Shown here: positions 22,945-27,464 of the stretch, piece by piece
Layout: every line of letters begins with the position of its first letter
Numbering within the stretch: position 1 is the stretch's first letter
Source of the DNA: a virus
DNA: 30,369 bases
Virus record (IMG/VR): IMGVR_UViG_3300037468_000485
Location: 1 to 30,369 of that record
Reading direction: 5' to 3' (one strand)
Position numbers and translations under genes: made by a program
The notes under the pieces: model-generated
Databases searched by the model: none
The model's input: only the letters and a program-made list of their open reading frames with translations
What the model was told of the DNA's origin: nothing

Positions 22945-23169
22945 ATGAAAACAAAGAATGTATTAGTACCAGTTAAAAAAATTTTAAACATTATCAATTC
23001 ATGTCAAAATGAAGAACAAATTGAAAATTGCAAACATTTAATACATAACTACGTTAAATCTGCACAAAAGAACAAAGTGATAAATGTAAATGAATTATCT
23101 GGAAGATTAAATGATGAAGTTATACAAAGACAAGAAGCTTTATATTTAGTTAAAATATTTAATCGATAA
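22945..23169 (+). CDS. Hypothetical protein
   Basis: 74 residues, basic N-terminus (MKTKNVLVPVKKILNIINSC), helical, two Cys (INSCQNEEQIENC). No family recognised. Last gene of the small operon after the peptidase; followed by a gene-free stretch with a structured RNA and terminator. Confidence 0.6.
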   Translation: MKTKNVLVPVKKILNIINSCQNEEQIENCKHLIHNYVKSAQKNKVINVNELSGRLNDEVIQRQEALYLVKIFNR

Positions 23170-23270
23170 TAAAATTTATATTTTTTTGTAAAAAAGTTAA
23201 TTTATTATGCAATAAGTGAAACTTTTTTAATATTTCGCTATAATATATATAAAAAATTAAGAATATTAGA

Positions 23271-23390
23271 GGATGATATTAACCCATACATATTTTTTTT
23301 TACAACAACTCCCACAATTTAGTGAGCAACTACCGTTATGTTATATAATAAAAGCGGAGGATCAGAGTTAAGTATGGAATAATATCATTT
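23271..23390 (+). ncRNA. Candidate stand-alone structured RNA with closing helix
   Basis: ATGATATTA (23273-23281) pairs with TAATATCAT (23380-23388), extendable by two G-U pairs. About 98 bases are enclosed, including GCGGAGGATCAG. A Rho-independent terminator begins 17 bases later, so an RNA of about 170 bases could end there. The helix is AT-rich and could be chance; the terminator without a gene is the stronger evidence for a transcript. Confidence 0.45.
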
Positions 23391-23406
23391 ATATATAATC
23401 CTTTCT

Positions 23407-23446
23407 GAACCCTCCAAAAGATAAAAAACGGAGGGTTCTTTATTTT
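23407..23446 (+). terminator. Rho-independent terminator with no upstream gene
   Basis: GAACCCTCC pairs with GGAGGGTTC (9 bp) across a 14-base A-rich loop, followed by a T-rich tail. The nearest upstream stop codon is over 230 bases away, which implies a noncoding transcript before it. Confidence 0.88.
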
Positions 23447-23452
23447 TATAGT

Positions 23453-23463
23453 GTTCTTTGAAA
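23453..23463 (+). promoter_or_regulatory. boxA-like sequence (isolated)
   Basis: GTTCTTTGAAA between the terminator and the next promoter. It shares the core of the boxA-like leaders but has no RNA gene directly after it, so it may be a relic. Confidence 0.3.
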
Positions 23464-23487
23464 TTATTTTATTAAAATATTTTTATT

Positions 23488-23511
23488 TGTCAAGATTTTT
23501 TGTTATATTTG
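23488..23511 (+). promoter_or_regulatory. Bacteroidota-type promoter, full form
   Basis: TGTCA (23488-23492), 11 bases, TATATTTG (23504-23511), 20 bases before the ATG at 23531. Confidence 0.72.
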
Positions 23512-23530
23512 TACATATAATATAAAAAAT

Positions 23531-23728
23531 ATGGCAAGTAGTATTAAAGGTACAACGAATGAAACATTGGAATTTGCTACAATGTTAGTGAAAGATGCTT
23601 TTAAATTTTGTAAAAAAAGTGGATTAGATGTAGAAGTAATTGCCACGGCAATGATTCTATTAAGAGAAAATCCTAAATTTACAATTGAATATGCTCTTTG
23701 GCAAGCAATACAAGATTGGGATGTATAA
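23531..23728 (+). CDS. Small helical hypothetical protein
   Basis: 65 residues, helical, no signal peptide (MASSIKGTTNETLEFATMLV, then VEVIATAMILLRENPKFTIE). No family recognised. A single-gene unit between its own strong promoter and the promoter of the tRNA operon. A strong solo promoter for so small a protein suggests early high-level expression, a pattern of host-takeover proteins; that is inference. Confidence 0.65.
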   Translation: MASSIKGTTNETLEFATMLVKDAFKFCKKSGLDVEVIATAMILLRENPKFTIEYALWQAIQDWDV

Positions 23729-23779
23729 AATATTTTAAAAATAATTATATAAAAATTTTTTGAATTAAAATATTTATAT

Positions 23780-23787
23780 TATATTTG
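23780..23787 (+). promoter_or_regulatory. Bacteroidota-type -7 box of the main tRNA operon
   Basis: TATATTTG followed six bases later by a boxA-like element. The TNTCA box is not conserved here (ATTAA at that position). Confidence 0.6.
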
Positions 23788-23793
23788 TAATTC

Positions 23794-23805
23794 AAGTTCT
23801 TTGAC
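23794..23805 (+). promoter_or_regulatory. boxA-like antitermination element of the tRNA operon
   Basis: AAGTTCTTTGAC, then 13 bases, then the first tRNA. It resembles the sequence found before Bacteroidota rRNA operons and the rRNA boxA that loads NusB/S10. Confidence 0.65.
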
Positions 23806-23818
23806 ATACTGGTATTTT

Positions 23819-23901
23819 GATCGGGTGCTTGAGTGGTTGAAAAGAGTGGTCTGCAAAACCATTAGCGTAAGCTCACAAGGGTTCGAATCCCTTCCTGATC
23901 T
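23819..23901 (+). tRNA. tRNA-Cys(GCA), class II (long variable arm)
   Basis: Acceptor GATCGGG/CCTGATC, discriminator U. Anticodon stem GTGGT/ACCAT around loop CTGCAAA with anticodon GCA at 23853-23855. T-arm AAGGG-TTCGAAT-CCCTT. A long variable arm contains AGC-GTAA-GCT. GCA and U73 are CysRS identity elements, but tRNA-Cys normally lacks a long arm. The D-arm (CTTGAGTGGTTGAAAAG) looks like a Ser tRNA. No CCA encoded. Confidence 0.88.
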
Positions 23902-23904
23902 CAT

Positions 23905-23998
23905 AATGTAGATAAACCAGCTTCCGTGCACGCTGGCTATACGGAATAATTAAGGCAATGTAGTATCGCGTATCATTGATCTAACTGGAGTCTACATT
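23905..23998 (+). ncRNA. Structured RNA A: closing helix with candidate pseudoknot
   Basis: AATGTAGA (23905-23912) pairs with TCTACATT (23991-23998). Inside, CCAGC/GCTGG (23917-23921, 23932-23936) encloses TTCCGT, which can pair with ACGGAA (23941-23946), crossing the stem as an H-type pseudoknot (loop 1 has zero length, which is tight). CAATG/CATTG forms a second hairpin. It begins 4 bases after the tRNA-Cys and ends 23 bases before the lipoprotein ATG. Not a sequence relative of any RNA family I recognise. Confidence 0.6.
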
Positions 23999-24021
23999 TT
24001 ATAACTTTAATATAATTTAAT

Positions 24022-24309
24022 ATGAAAAAAGTATTTTTTATTTTTTTATTTTTAGTATTTCTATTTTCGTGTCAGAAAAAAGAATGTTGGGAATGCAAAG
24101 TTTTCTTTTATGAGGGACAAATTACTGTAGATAAATTCACTCATATGGATGTTGTTATTATGGTTGATCAAGATTCAACAACTAGAAATTTTTGTGATGT
24201 AACTGAACATCAAATAAATAGGTATATGAAAGATGTAAACAAAGGAGCTACACCTATTTCAGCATGTGGAAGACTTAGATGGACAACATGTGACTGTTAT
24301 AGAATATAA
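24022..24309 (+). CDS. CWxC lipoprotein B
   Basis: 95 residues. MKKVFFIFLFLVFLFSC is a lipoprotein signal with lipobox LFSC (Cys17). The mature part begins QKKECWECKV and has later Cys in NFCDVTEHQ, ISACGRL and TTCDCYRI. Same plan as the lipoprotein at 17870-18106 but longer at the C-terminus. It lies inside the tRNA operon between structured RNAs A and B; RNA B starts 4 bases after its stop. Function unknown; a surface role during infection is inferred. Confidence 0.72.
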   Translation: MKKVFFIFLFLVFLFSCQKKECWECKVFFYEGQITVDKFTHMDVVIMVDQDSTTRNFCDVTEHQINRYMKDVNKGATPISACGRLRWTTCDCYRI

Positions 24310-24313
24310 AAAT

Positions 24314-24464
24314 TACTGTTACAAAACTCGATAAGTTCAGCTGTGGTTCATCAACGATCCGTTAAACAAACGGTGGTGAGGAGCGTAAAGCACACTCCTA
24401 TGGGAAAAAGGGTTTGGAGTACCTGAAGTAAAGATGATGAAATCAGTAACCCTGCGTAACAGTA
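24314..24464 (+). ncRNA. Structured RNA B: large multibranched domain before tRNA-Gln
   Basis: TACTGTTAC (24314-24322) pairs with GTAACAGTA (24456-24464), 9 bp. Inside, TTCATCA/TGGTGAG stacks on CCGTT/AACGG (24359-24363, 24369-24373). GGAG/CTCC (24380-24383, 24395-24398) forms a hairpin, and GGGTT/AACCC (24410-24414, 24448-24452) encloses CTGA/TCAG. Nearly the whole 151 bases are paired or in short loops. It ends 5 bases before tRNA-Gln. Possible analogue of the unexplained stable RNAs C and D of the T4 tRNA cluster. Confidence 0.68.
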
Positions 24465-24469
24465 TTTAT

Positions 24470-24541
24470 TGTCCTATAGTGTAATGGTAAGCACACATGT
24501 CTCTGGAACATGAAATTTGGGTTCGAATCCCATTTGGACAA
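24470..24541 (+). tRNA. tRNA-Gln(CTG)
   Basis: Acceptor TGTCCTA/TTGGACA with one T-T mismatch. D-stem GTGT/GCAC with loop AATGGTAA. Anticodon stem CATGT/ACATG with loop CTCTGGA, anticodon CTG at 24503-24505. T-loop TTCGAAT. U1 is usual for tRNA-Gln. Confidence 0.9.
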
Positions 24542-24542
24542 C

Positions 24543-24617
24543 TAAGATGTAGTAAGATATAAAGAGTTACTTCGAAATTGGTTTGAAAAAATACTCTTGT
24601 TCAAATTTCTCATCTTA
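24543..24617 (+). ncRNA. Structured RNA C between the two tRNA-Gln genes
   Basis: TAAGATG (24543-24549) pairs with CATCTTA (24611-24617) and spans the whole spacer, from 2 bases after one tRNA to 5 bases before the next. Inside, AAGAGT/ACTCTT (24562-24567, 24593-24598) encloses GAAATT, which can pair with AATTTC (24604-24609) outside the stem, a crossing (pseudoknot) arrangement. Confidence 0.6.
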
Positions 24618-24622
24618 ATTTT

Positions 24623-24694
24623 TGCCCTATAGCGTAATGGTAAGCGCGTAAGCCTTTGGAACTTACAGTCTGGATTCGAATTCCGGTGGGGCAG
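24623..24694 (+). tRNA. tRNA-Gln(TTG)
   Basis: Acceptor TGCCCTA/TGGGGCA. D-stem GCGT/GCGC. Anticodon arm TAAGC-CTTTGGA-ACTTA with anticodon TTG at 24656-24658 and one C-A pair closing the loop. T-arm CTGGA-TTCGAAT-TCCGG, discriminator G. Reads CAA, the dominant glutamine codon of the fibre genes. Confidence 0.9.
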
Positions 24695-24698
24695 CAAC

Positions 24699-24747
24699 AC
24701 TTGGTGCACGTGAAGTGCTTAAATCGGATACAAATCACGAGCCAAGT
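24699..24747 (+). ncRNA. Structured RNA D, smallest spacer domain
   Basis: ACTTGG (24699-24704) pairs with CCAAGT (24742-24747), extendable by T-G. Inside, GCAC/GTGC (24706-24709, 24715-24718) has loop GTGAA, of which GTGA can pair with TCAC (24735-24738), again crossing. It ends 5 bases before tRNA-Phe. Confidence 0.55.
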
Positions 24748-24752
24748 TCAAT

Positions 24753-24827
24753 GCGGTGGTAGCTCAGTTCGGTAGAGCGCAGGTTTGAAGGGCCTGGTCG
24801 TCGGGGGTTCGAAGCCCTCTCACCGCA
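24753..24827 (+). tRNA. tRNA-Phe(GAA)
   Basis: Acceptor GCGGTGG/TCACCGC. D-arm GCTC-AGTTCGGTA-GAGC. Anticodon arm CAGGT-TTGAAGG-GCCTG with GAA at 24787-24789 (G rather than A at 37-38). T-arm GGGGG-TTCGAAG-CCCTC, discriminator A. Confidence 0.88.
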
Positions 24828-24828
24828 C

Positions 24829-24844
24829 AAAAGTTCTTTGACAT
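24829..24844 (+). promoter_or_regulatory. boxA-like element inside the tRNA array
   Basis: AAAAGTTCTTTGACAT in the only tRNA-tRNA spacer without a closing helix, between Phe and Leu. It may reload the antitermination complex midway. Confidence 0.6.
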
Positions 24845-24854
24845 AATGTTATTT

Positions 24855-24938
24855 GCCCAGATGGAGGAATGGTTAAGACTCGCCAGTCTTAGGAACTGGT
24901 GCCTTCACGGCATGAGGGTTCGACTCCCTCTCTGGGTA
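24855..24938 (+). tRNA. tRNA-Leu(TAG)
   Basis: Acceptor GCCCAGA/TCTGGGT, class II with long variable arm (TGCCTTCACGGCA). Anticodon arm CCAGT-CTTAGGA-ACTGG with TAG at 24890-24892. T-arm GAGGG-TTCGACT-CCCTC, discriminator A. Confidence 0.93.
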
Positions 24939-24939
24939 C

Positions 24940-25058
24940 TTTTTAAGTAGTAGTAATGGACACGCGTTACTTCGTATAATGGTTATACAAAACTCTGCAA
25001 AAGTTTGCTTACGGTTCAAATCCGTTTGAAACGCTACCGAAATTTCTCTACTTAAAAA
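24940..25058 (+). ncRNA. 11-bp helix enclosing a whole tRNA (structured RNA E)
   Basis: TTTTTAAGTAG (24940-24950) pairs perfectly with CTACTTAAAAA (25048-25058). It encloses tRNA-Cys 2 with short flanks, starts 2 bases after tRNA-Leu and ends 3 bases before tRNA-Glu. The 5' flank AGTAA can also pair with TTACT inside the tRNA acceptor region (24967-24971), an alternative fold. Confidence 0.65.
24964..25035 (+). tRNA. tRNA-Cys(GCA), degenerate acceptor
   Basis: Anticodon arm AAACT-CTGCAAA-AGTTT with GCA at 24997-24999. D-arm GTAT-AATGGTT-ATAC. T-arm ACGG-TTCAAAT-CCGT (4 bp). Acceptor GCGTTAC/GAAACGC with one A-A mismatch and one spacing offset. U73 fits Cys. Probably functional or recently decayed; second GCA tRNA of the array. 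Confidence 0.75.
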
Positions 25059-25061
25059 TTT

Positions 25062-25136
25062 GCGGCTATGGAGAAGTTGGTTAACTCGCAGGACTTTCAA
25101 TCCTGTATTCGCACGGTTCGAACCCGGCTAGCCGTA
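25062..25136 (+). tRNA. tRNA-Glu(TTC)
   Basis: Acceptor GCGGCTA/TAGCCGT. Anticodon arm CAGGA-CTTTCAA-TCCTG with TTC at 25096-25098. D-loop AGTTGGTTA. T-loop TTCGAAC with a stem weakened by two mismatches at the outer pairs. Discriminator A. Confidence 0.88.
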
Positions 25137-25140
25137 CAAT

Positions 25141-25253
25141 AATACAGCCCTATCAAGAAGCTGTTGATAGACCACTTATACATCACCTATAAATTTACAC
25201 CATAGTGTAGTAGGTGTCCCAATTGGGTTAAAGGAATAAGACAAGGTTGTATT
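25141..25253 (+). ncRNA. Structured RNA F between tRNA-Glu and tRNA-Leu
   Basis: AATACAGCC (25141-25149) pairs with GGTTGTATT (25245-25253) with one G-U. Inside are CTATCAA/TTGATAG (25150-25156, 25164-25170), CACCTA/TAGGTG (25184-25189, 25211-25216) stacked over TACAC/GTGTA with loop CATA, and CCC-AATT-GGG (25218-25227). The multibranched fold fills the spacer and ends 7 bases before tRNA-Leu. Confidence 0.65.
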
Positions 25254-25260
25254 TTTTAAT

Positions 25261-25344
25261 GCTCCTGTGGTGGAATTGGTATGCACGTCAGACTTAAGAT
25301 CTGGTGACCAAACGGTCGTGAGAGTTCGAGTCTCTCCAGGAGTA
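25261..25344 (+). tRNA. tRNA-Leu(TAA)
   Basis: Acceptor GCTCCTG/CAGGAGT. Class II with variable arm TGACCAAACGGTCG. Anticodon arm TCAGA-CTTAAGA-TCTGG with TAA at 25295-25297. T-arm GAGAG-TTCGAGT-CTCTC, discriminator A. Confidence 0.94.
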
Positions 25345-25350
25345 CGAAGG

Positions 25351-25452
25351 TATTTGTTTCTTCACCTGCAAACAATAAAATGTTGTGCAGTACATAACAA
25401 ATAGTCAGTATTTTGCATGTTTTTCGGAAACTTAAATCTAATAAAATATGCA
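25351..25452 (+). ncRNA. Structured RNA G: two adjoining closed hairpin domains
   Basis: TATTTGTT (25351-25358) pairs with AACAAATA (25396-25403) and encloses CTGCA/TGCAG plus AACA/TGTT with loop ATAAAA. A second, weaker domain is TGCAT (25414-25418) with ATGCA (25448-25452), enclosing GTTT-TTCGG-AAAC. It ends 4 bases before tRNA-Pro, repeating the array's regular spacing. Confidence 0.55.
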
Positions 25453-25456
25453 TTAA

Positions 25457-25531
25457 CTGGGTGTTCCACAGATGGCTATATGGGCTGGTGTTGGGTACCA
25501 GTGTTCGGGGATTCGAATTCCTCCACCCAGA
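25457..25531 (+). tRNA. tRNA-Pro(TGG)
   Basis: Acceptor CTGGGTG/CACCCAG. Anticodon arm CTGGT-GTTGGGT-ACCAG with TGG at 25492-25494. T-arm GGGGA-TTCGAAT-TCCTC, discriminator A. Last tRNA before the endonuclease gene. Confidence 0.93.
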
Positions 25532-25574
25532 CATTTTTAGTTCGAATAATTAAAACTAGACAGATTTTTATATA

Positions 25575-25582
25575 TATAAATA
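25575..25582 (+). promoter_or_regulatory. T4 late-promoter-like TATAAATA before the endonuclease
   Basis: TATAAATA eight bases before the ATG at 25591. Late promoters are usual for T4 homing-endonuclease genes. Motif alone is weak in AT-rich DNA. Confidence 0.35.
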
Positions 25583-25590
25583 TAAAACAT

Positions 25591-26433
25591 ATGTCTAAAA
25601 ATAAAAATTATCAAAGATCTAAAGAACATTTAGAAAATTGGTTAAAAGCAGGAATTTTAGGAAGAGAAAAACTTCAAGAATTAAAACAAAAAAGAATAGA
25701 AGAATATGATTTAAATCCTAAAAAATGTAAAAATTGTAATAATGTATTTGATTATAAACATCGTCACAGTACTTTTTGTTCTAAATCTTGTGCGAATTCT
25801 TTTAATAATAAGAAACGCATTTTAACGGAAAATACTAAAGAAAAAATTAGAAAAAGTATAATTAAATTAATAAATGAAGGAAATCCTCCAGGTTTTATAG
25901 GATATCGTTACAACAAAAAAATAGAATATAAACCAAAAATTTTACACATAAAAATTTGTCCTATATGTAAAAAAGAATATAATACTTTTAAAGAAAAACA
26001 AGTATGTTGTTCTAAACAATGTGCCTTTAAAAATATGAAATGTAGTGAATCTGTTAGAAAAAAGATTTCAGATAAAGTACAAGAACGAATTAAAAATGGT
26101 ACTTTTAGTGGATGGAAATCTAGAAAAGATAAAGAACCTTCGTATCCTGAAAAATATTTTATATCTTTATTTGAAAATGAAAAAATTGATGGATGGATAA
26201 GAGATTACAAAATTGGACGATGGTTTGTTGATTTTGCATTTATTGATAAAAAATTTGCACTAGAAATAGATGGTAAACAACATGAAGAACGAAAAGAACA
26301 AGATAAAATAAAAGATGATTATTTAGAAAAAAATGATTGGAAAGTAATTAGGATAAAATGGTATAATCCTGTTAATGAAAATAATAAAGAAAAATTATAT
26401 AAACAAATAGAAGAATTGAAAACAATTCTTTAA
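25591..26433 (+). CDS. Free-standing homing endonuclease, PD-(D/E)xK/EDxHD-like with NUMOD-type repeats
   Basis: 280 residues from the ATG at 25591; the open frame further upstream runs through tRNA-Pro and is not used. Two Cys pairs (CKNCNNVF...FCSKSCA and CPICKKEY...CCSKQCA) look like zinc fingers. LTENTKEKIRKSI and CSESVRKKISDKV are NUMOD3-like DNA-binding helices. The C-terminus YPEKYF...RWFVDFAFIDKKFALEIDGKQH...RKEQD...WKVIRIKW has the Vsr/DUF559-type nuclease core (Asp in FVDFAF, Glu-x-Asp-Gly-Lys, His). It would cut DNA at an intronless target allele and spread by repair. Inserted in the stable-RNA region, a common site for such genes in phages. Confidence 0.8.
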   Translation: MSKNKNYQRSKEHLENWLKAGILGREKLQELKQKRIEEYDLNPKKCKNCNNVFDYKHRHSTFCSKSCANSFNNKKRILTENTKEKIRKSIIKLINEGNPPGFIGYRYNKKIEYKPKILHIKICPICKKEYNTFKEKQVCCSKQCAFKNMKCSESVRKKISDKVQERIKNGTFSGWKSRKDKEPSYPEKYFISLFENEKIDGWIRDYKIGRWFVDFAFIDKKFALEIDGKQHEERKEQDKIKDDYLEKNDWKVIRIKWYNPVNENNKEKLYKQIEELKTIL

Positions 26434-26460
26434 GACAAACATAAACATATTGTTTATGTT
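26411..26460 (+). terminator. Two consecutive hairpins at the end of the endonuclease gene
   Basis: AAGAATTG-AAAA-CAATTCTT (26411-26430) lies in the last codons. AACATAAACA-TAT-TGTTTATGTT (26438-26460) lies between genes. Neither has a proper U-run, so they may block readthrough or protect mRNA ends rather than terminate. They separate the endonuclease from the cold-shock gene. Confidence 0.4.
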
Positions 26461-26482
26461 AATTAAAATAAATTATAATAAA

Positions 26483-26689
26483 ATGAATGAAACAACAACA
26501 AAATTGAATGGAACCGTTAAATTTTTTAGTTCTAAAGGTTTCGGATTTATCAAAGACAACAATTCAACAAAAGAGTATTTTGTGCACGTAACAGGATGCA
26601 TAGATACTATTAACGAAAACGACTCAGTCGAATTCGATTTGAAAGAAGGACCAAAAGGATTGAATGCAATTAATGTGAAATTAATATAG
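26483..26689 (+). CDS. Cold-shock-domain protein
   Basis: 68 residues from the ATG at 26483 (a longer frame from 26450 overlaps a hairpin). NGTVKFFSSKGFGFIKDNN carries RNP1 (GFGFI) and EYFVHVTG is RNP2, the single-stranded nucleic-acid face of the CSD. The C-terminus VEFDLKEGPKGLNAINVKL completes the five-strand barrel. It binds single-stranded RNA or DNA and can act as an RNA chaperone or antiterminator. Placement in the middle of a region full of structured RNAs and boxA-like elements makes a link plausible but unproven. It ends in TAG. Confidence 0.9.
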   Translation: MNETTTKLNGTVKFFSSKGFGFIKDNNSTKEYFVHVTGCIDTINENDSVEFDLKEGPKGLNAINVKLI

Positions 26690-26694
26690 TATTT

Positions 26695-26710
26695 AAAGTT
26701 CTTTGAAAAA
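26695..26710 (+). promoter_or_regulatory. boxA-like element before structured RNA H
   Basis: AAAGTTCTTTGAAAAA, six bases after the cold-shock stop and directly before the closing helix of RNA H and tRNA-Tyr. Confidence 0.6.
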
Positions 26711-26711
26711 T

Positions 26712-26818
26712 AATTTTAAGCGATGCAGCAATGCATGAAGCTGGATTCGGTCTCAAACATTTCCGTTCGATTCGGACTTAGTGGGCCAGCTTGGAGAGAC
26801 TAAGACCCGCTTAAAATT
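26712..26818 (+). ncRNA. Structured RNA H: 11-bp closing helix, GNRA hairpin and H-type pseudoknot
   Basis: AATTTTAAGCG (26712-26722) pairs perfectly with CGCTTAAAATT (26808-26818). ATGCA-GCAA-TGCAT (26723-26736) is a GNRA hairpin. AAGCTGG/CCAGCTT (26738-26744, 26786-26792) encloses TCCG/CGGA and CTTAGT (26777-26782), which pairs with ACTAAG (26799-26804) outside the stem. This is a pseudoknot with sound loop lengths (3 and 6 bases). GGTCTC (26749-26754) can also pair with GAGAC or AGACC downstream. It ends 4 bases before tRNA-Tyr. The best-supported of the new RNAs. Confidence 0.72.
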
Positions 26819-26822
26819 TTTT

Positions 26823-26903
26823 GCCGACGTTGAGCAATTGGTTGGCTCGCCTGACTGTAGATCAGGTCCTTTGGGCTTGGGGGTTCGAGTCCCTCCGGCG
26901 GCA
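26823..26903 (+). tRNA. tRNA-Tyr(GTA)
   Basis: Acceptor GCCGACG/CGGCGGC with one A-G mismatch. D-arm GAGC-AATTGGTTG-GCTC. Anticodon arm CCTGA-CTGTAGA-TCAGG with GTA at 26857-26859. Long variable region as usual for Tyr. T-loop TTCGAGT, discriminator A. Confidence 0.92.
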
Positions 26904-26922
26904 CACTCAAAATAGAAATAAA

Positions 26923-27147
26923 ATGATCAAAATTCCAAAGGATTGTACAACGTGTGTTTATGAACGAGATAAACATCTTTGTCAAAAGTATTGTGTAAAT
27001 TTCAATAATCATGAATTTAATTGTGATTATTGCGTTCATAGACTTATTGGAAAAGATAAGTTTTGTGAATGCGAAAATGATGATGGATCTCAAAATTGTT
27101 GTGGAGATCATTTTGAATTTAATAATAAATTATTTCAAATAATATAA
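26923..27147 (+). CDS. Cys-rich small protein, probable zinc-binding
   Basis: 74 residues from the ATG at 26923 (the frame open further upstream overlaps tRNA-Tyr). About ten Cys are arranged in pairs (CTTC, CQKYC, CDYC, CECEN, NCCGDHF) with His nearby, typical of small multi-zinc modules. No family recognised. It follows the tRNA by 19 bases and precedes the next gene by 2. Its Cys-richness may relate to the phage carrying two Cys tRNAs, but that is speculation. Confidence 0.7.
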   Translation: MIKIPKDCTTCVYERDKHLCQKYCVNFNNHEFNCDYCVHRLIGKDKFCECENDDGSQNCCGDHFEFNNKLFQII

Positions 27148-27149
27148 AA

Positions 27150-27464
27150 ATGGAAGAAGAAAAAAAGATTTTTATTAAATGTGATTGTGGAACACATTTG
27201 TTAGAAGTTACTAGTGATGTCGAATATTTTGATCATACCAATTCAAATACTGTTAAAAAAAGAGTTCGTCAAGAATTTTGGTTGGCTATGTTTGCATATG
27301 GAACATATAATAAAAAACCGAATTTATGGAAAAGACTTGGTATAATTTGGAATTATTTAAAAACAGGTAAAATGCATGCTGATCAATTAATACTTAATTC
27401 TGATGAAGCTAAAAAATTAGCAGATTTTCTTAATGATAATATAGTTCCTACAGAAAATGGATAA
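27150..27464 (+). CDS. Hypothetical protein with CxCG zinc-knuckle start
   Basis: 104 residues. The N-terminal IFIKCDCGTHLLEVTSDVEY has a CDCGTH half-knuckle. The middle QEFWLAMFAYGTYNKKPNLW and the C-terminal MHADQLILNSDEAKKLADFL match a small protein type found in Bacteroidota phages and plasmids (C.CG.H....D.......W). No function known. It starts 2 bases after the Cys-rich gene, so the two are co-translated. Confidence 0.65.
   Translation: MEEEKKIFIKCDCGTHLLEVTSDVEYFDHTNSNTVKKRVRQEFWLAMFAYGTYNKKPNLWKRLGIIWNYLKTGKMHADQLILNSDEAKKLADFLNDNIVPTENG

Larger units (their letters stand above)
23170..23530 (+). other. Gene-free stretch holding an ncRNA, a terminator and a promoter
   Basis: No convincing frame on either strand. 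From left to right it holds an AT-rich leader with TATAATAT (23239-23246), a helix-closed RNA (23271-23390), a strong terminator (23407-23446), a boxA-like sequence (23453-23463) and a full Bacteroidota-type promoter (23488-23511) for the next gene. Confidence 0.65.

Noticed and set aside
23905-24464. RNAs A and B as a known ribozyme, ToxI-type antitoxin RNA, tmRNA, GOLLD or ROOL
   Set aside because: No hammerhead or pistol core, no tandem identical repeats or toxin gene, no tag frame, and far too short for GOLLD/ROOL.
24873-25534. Minus-strand frames in the tRNA array
   Set aside because: They are antisense to several good tRNAs and encode sequence typical of reversed tRNA genes.
25417-25590. 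Upstream extension of the endonuclease reading frame
   Set aside because: It passes through tRNA-Pro and its leader; the ATG at 25591 lies after a promoter-like box and gives the conserved start.
26821-26922. Upstream extension of the Cys-rich gene
   Set aside because: It overlaps tRNA-Tyr entirely; the ATG at 26923 is preferred.
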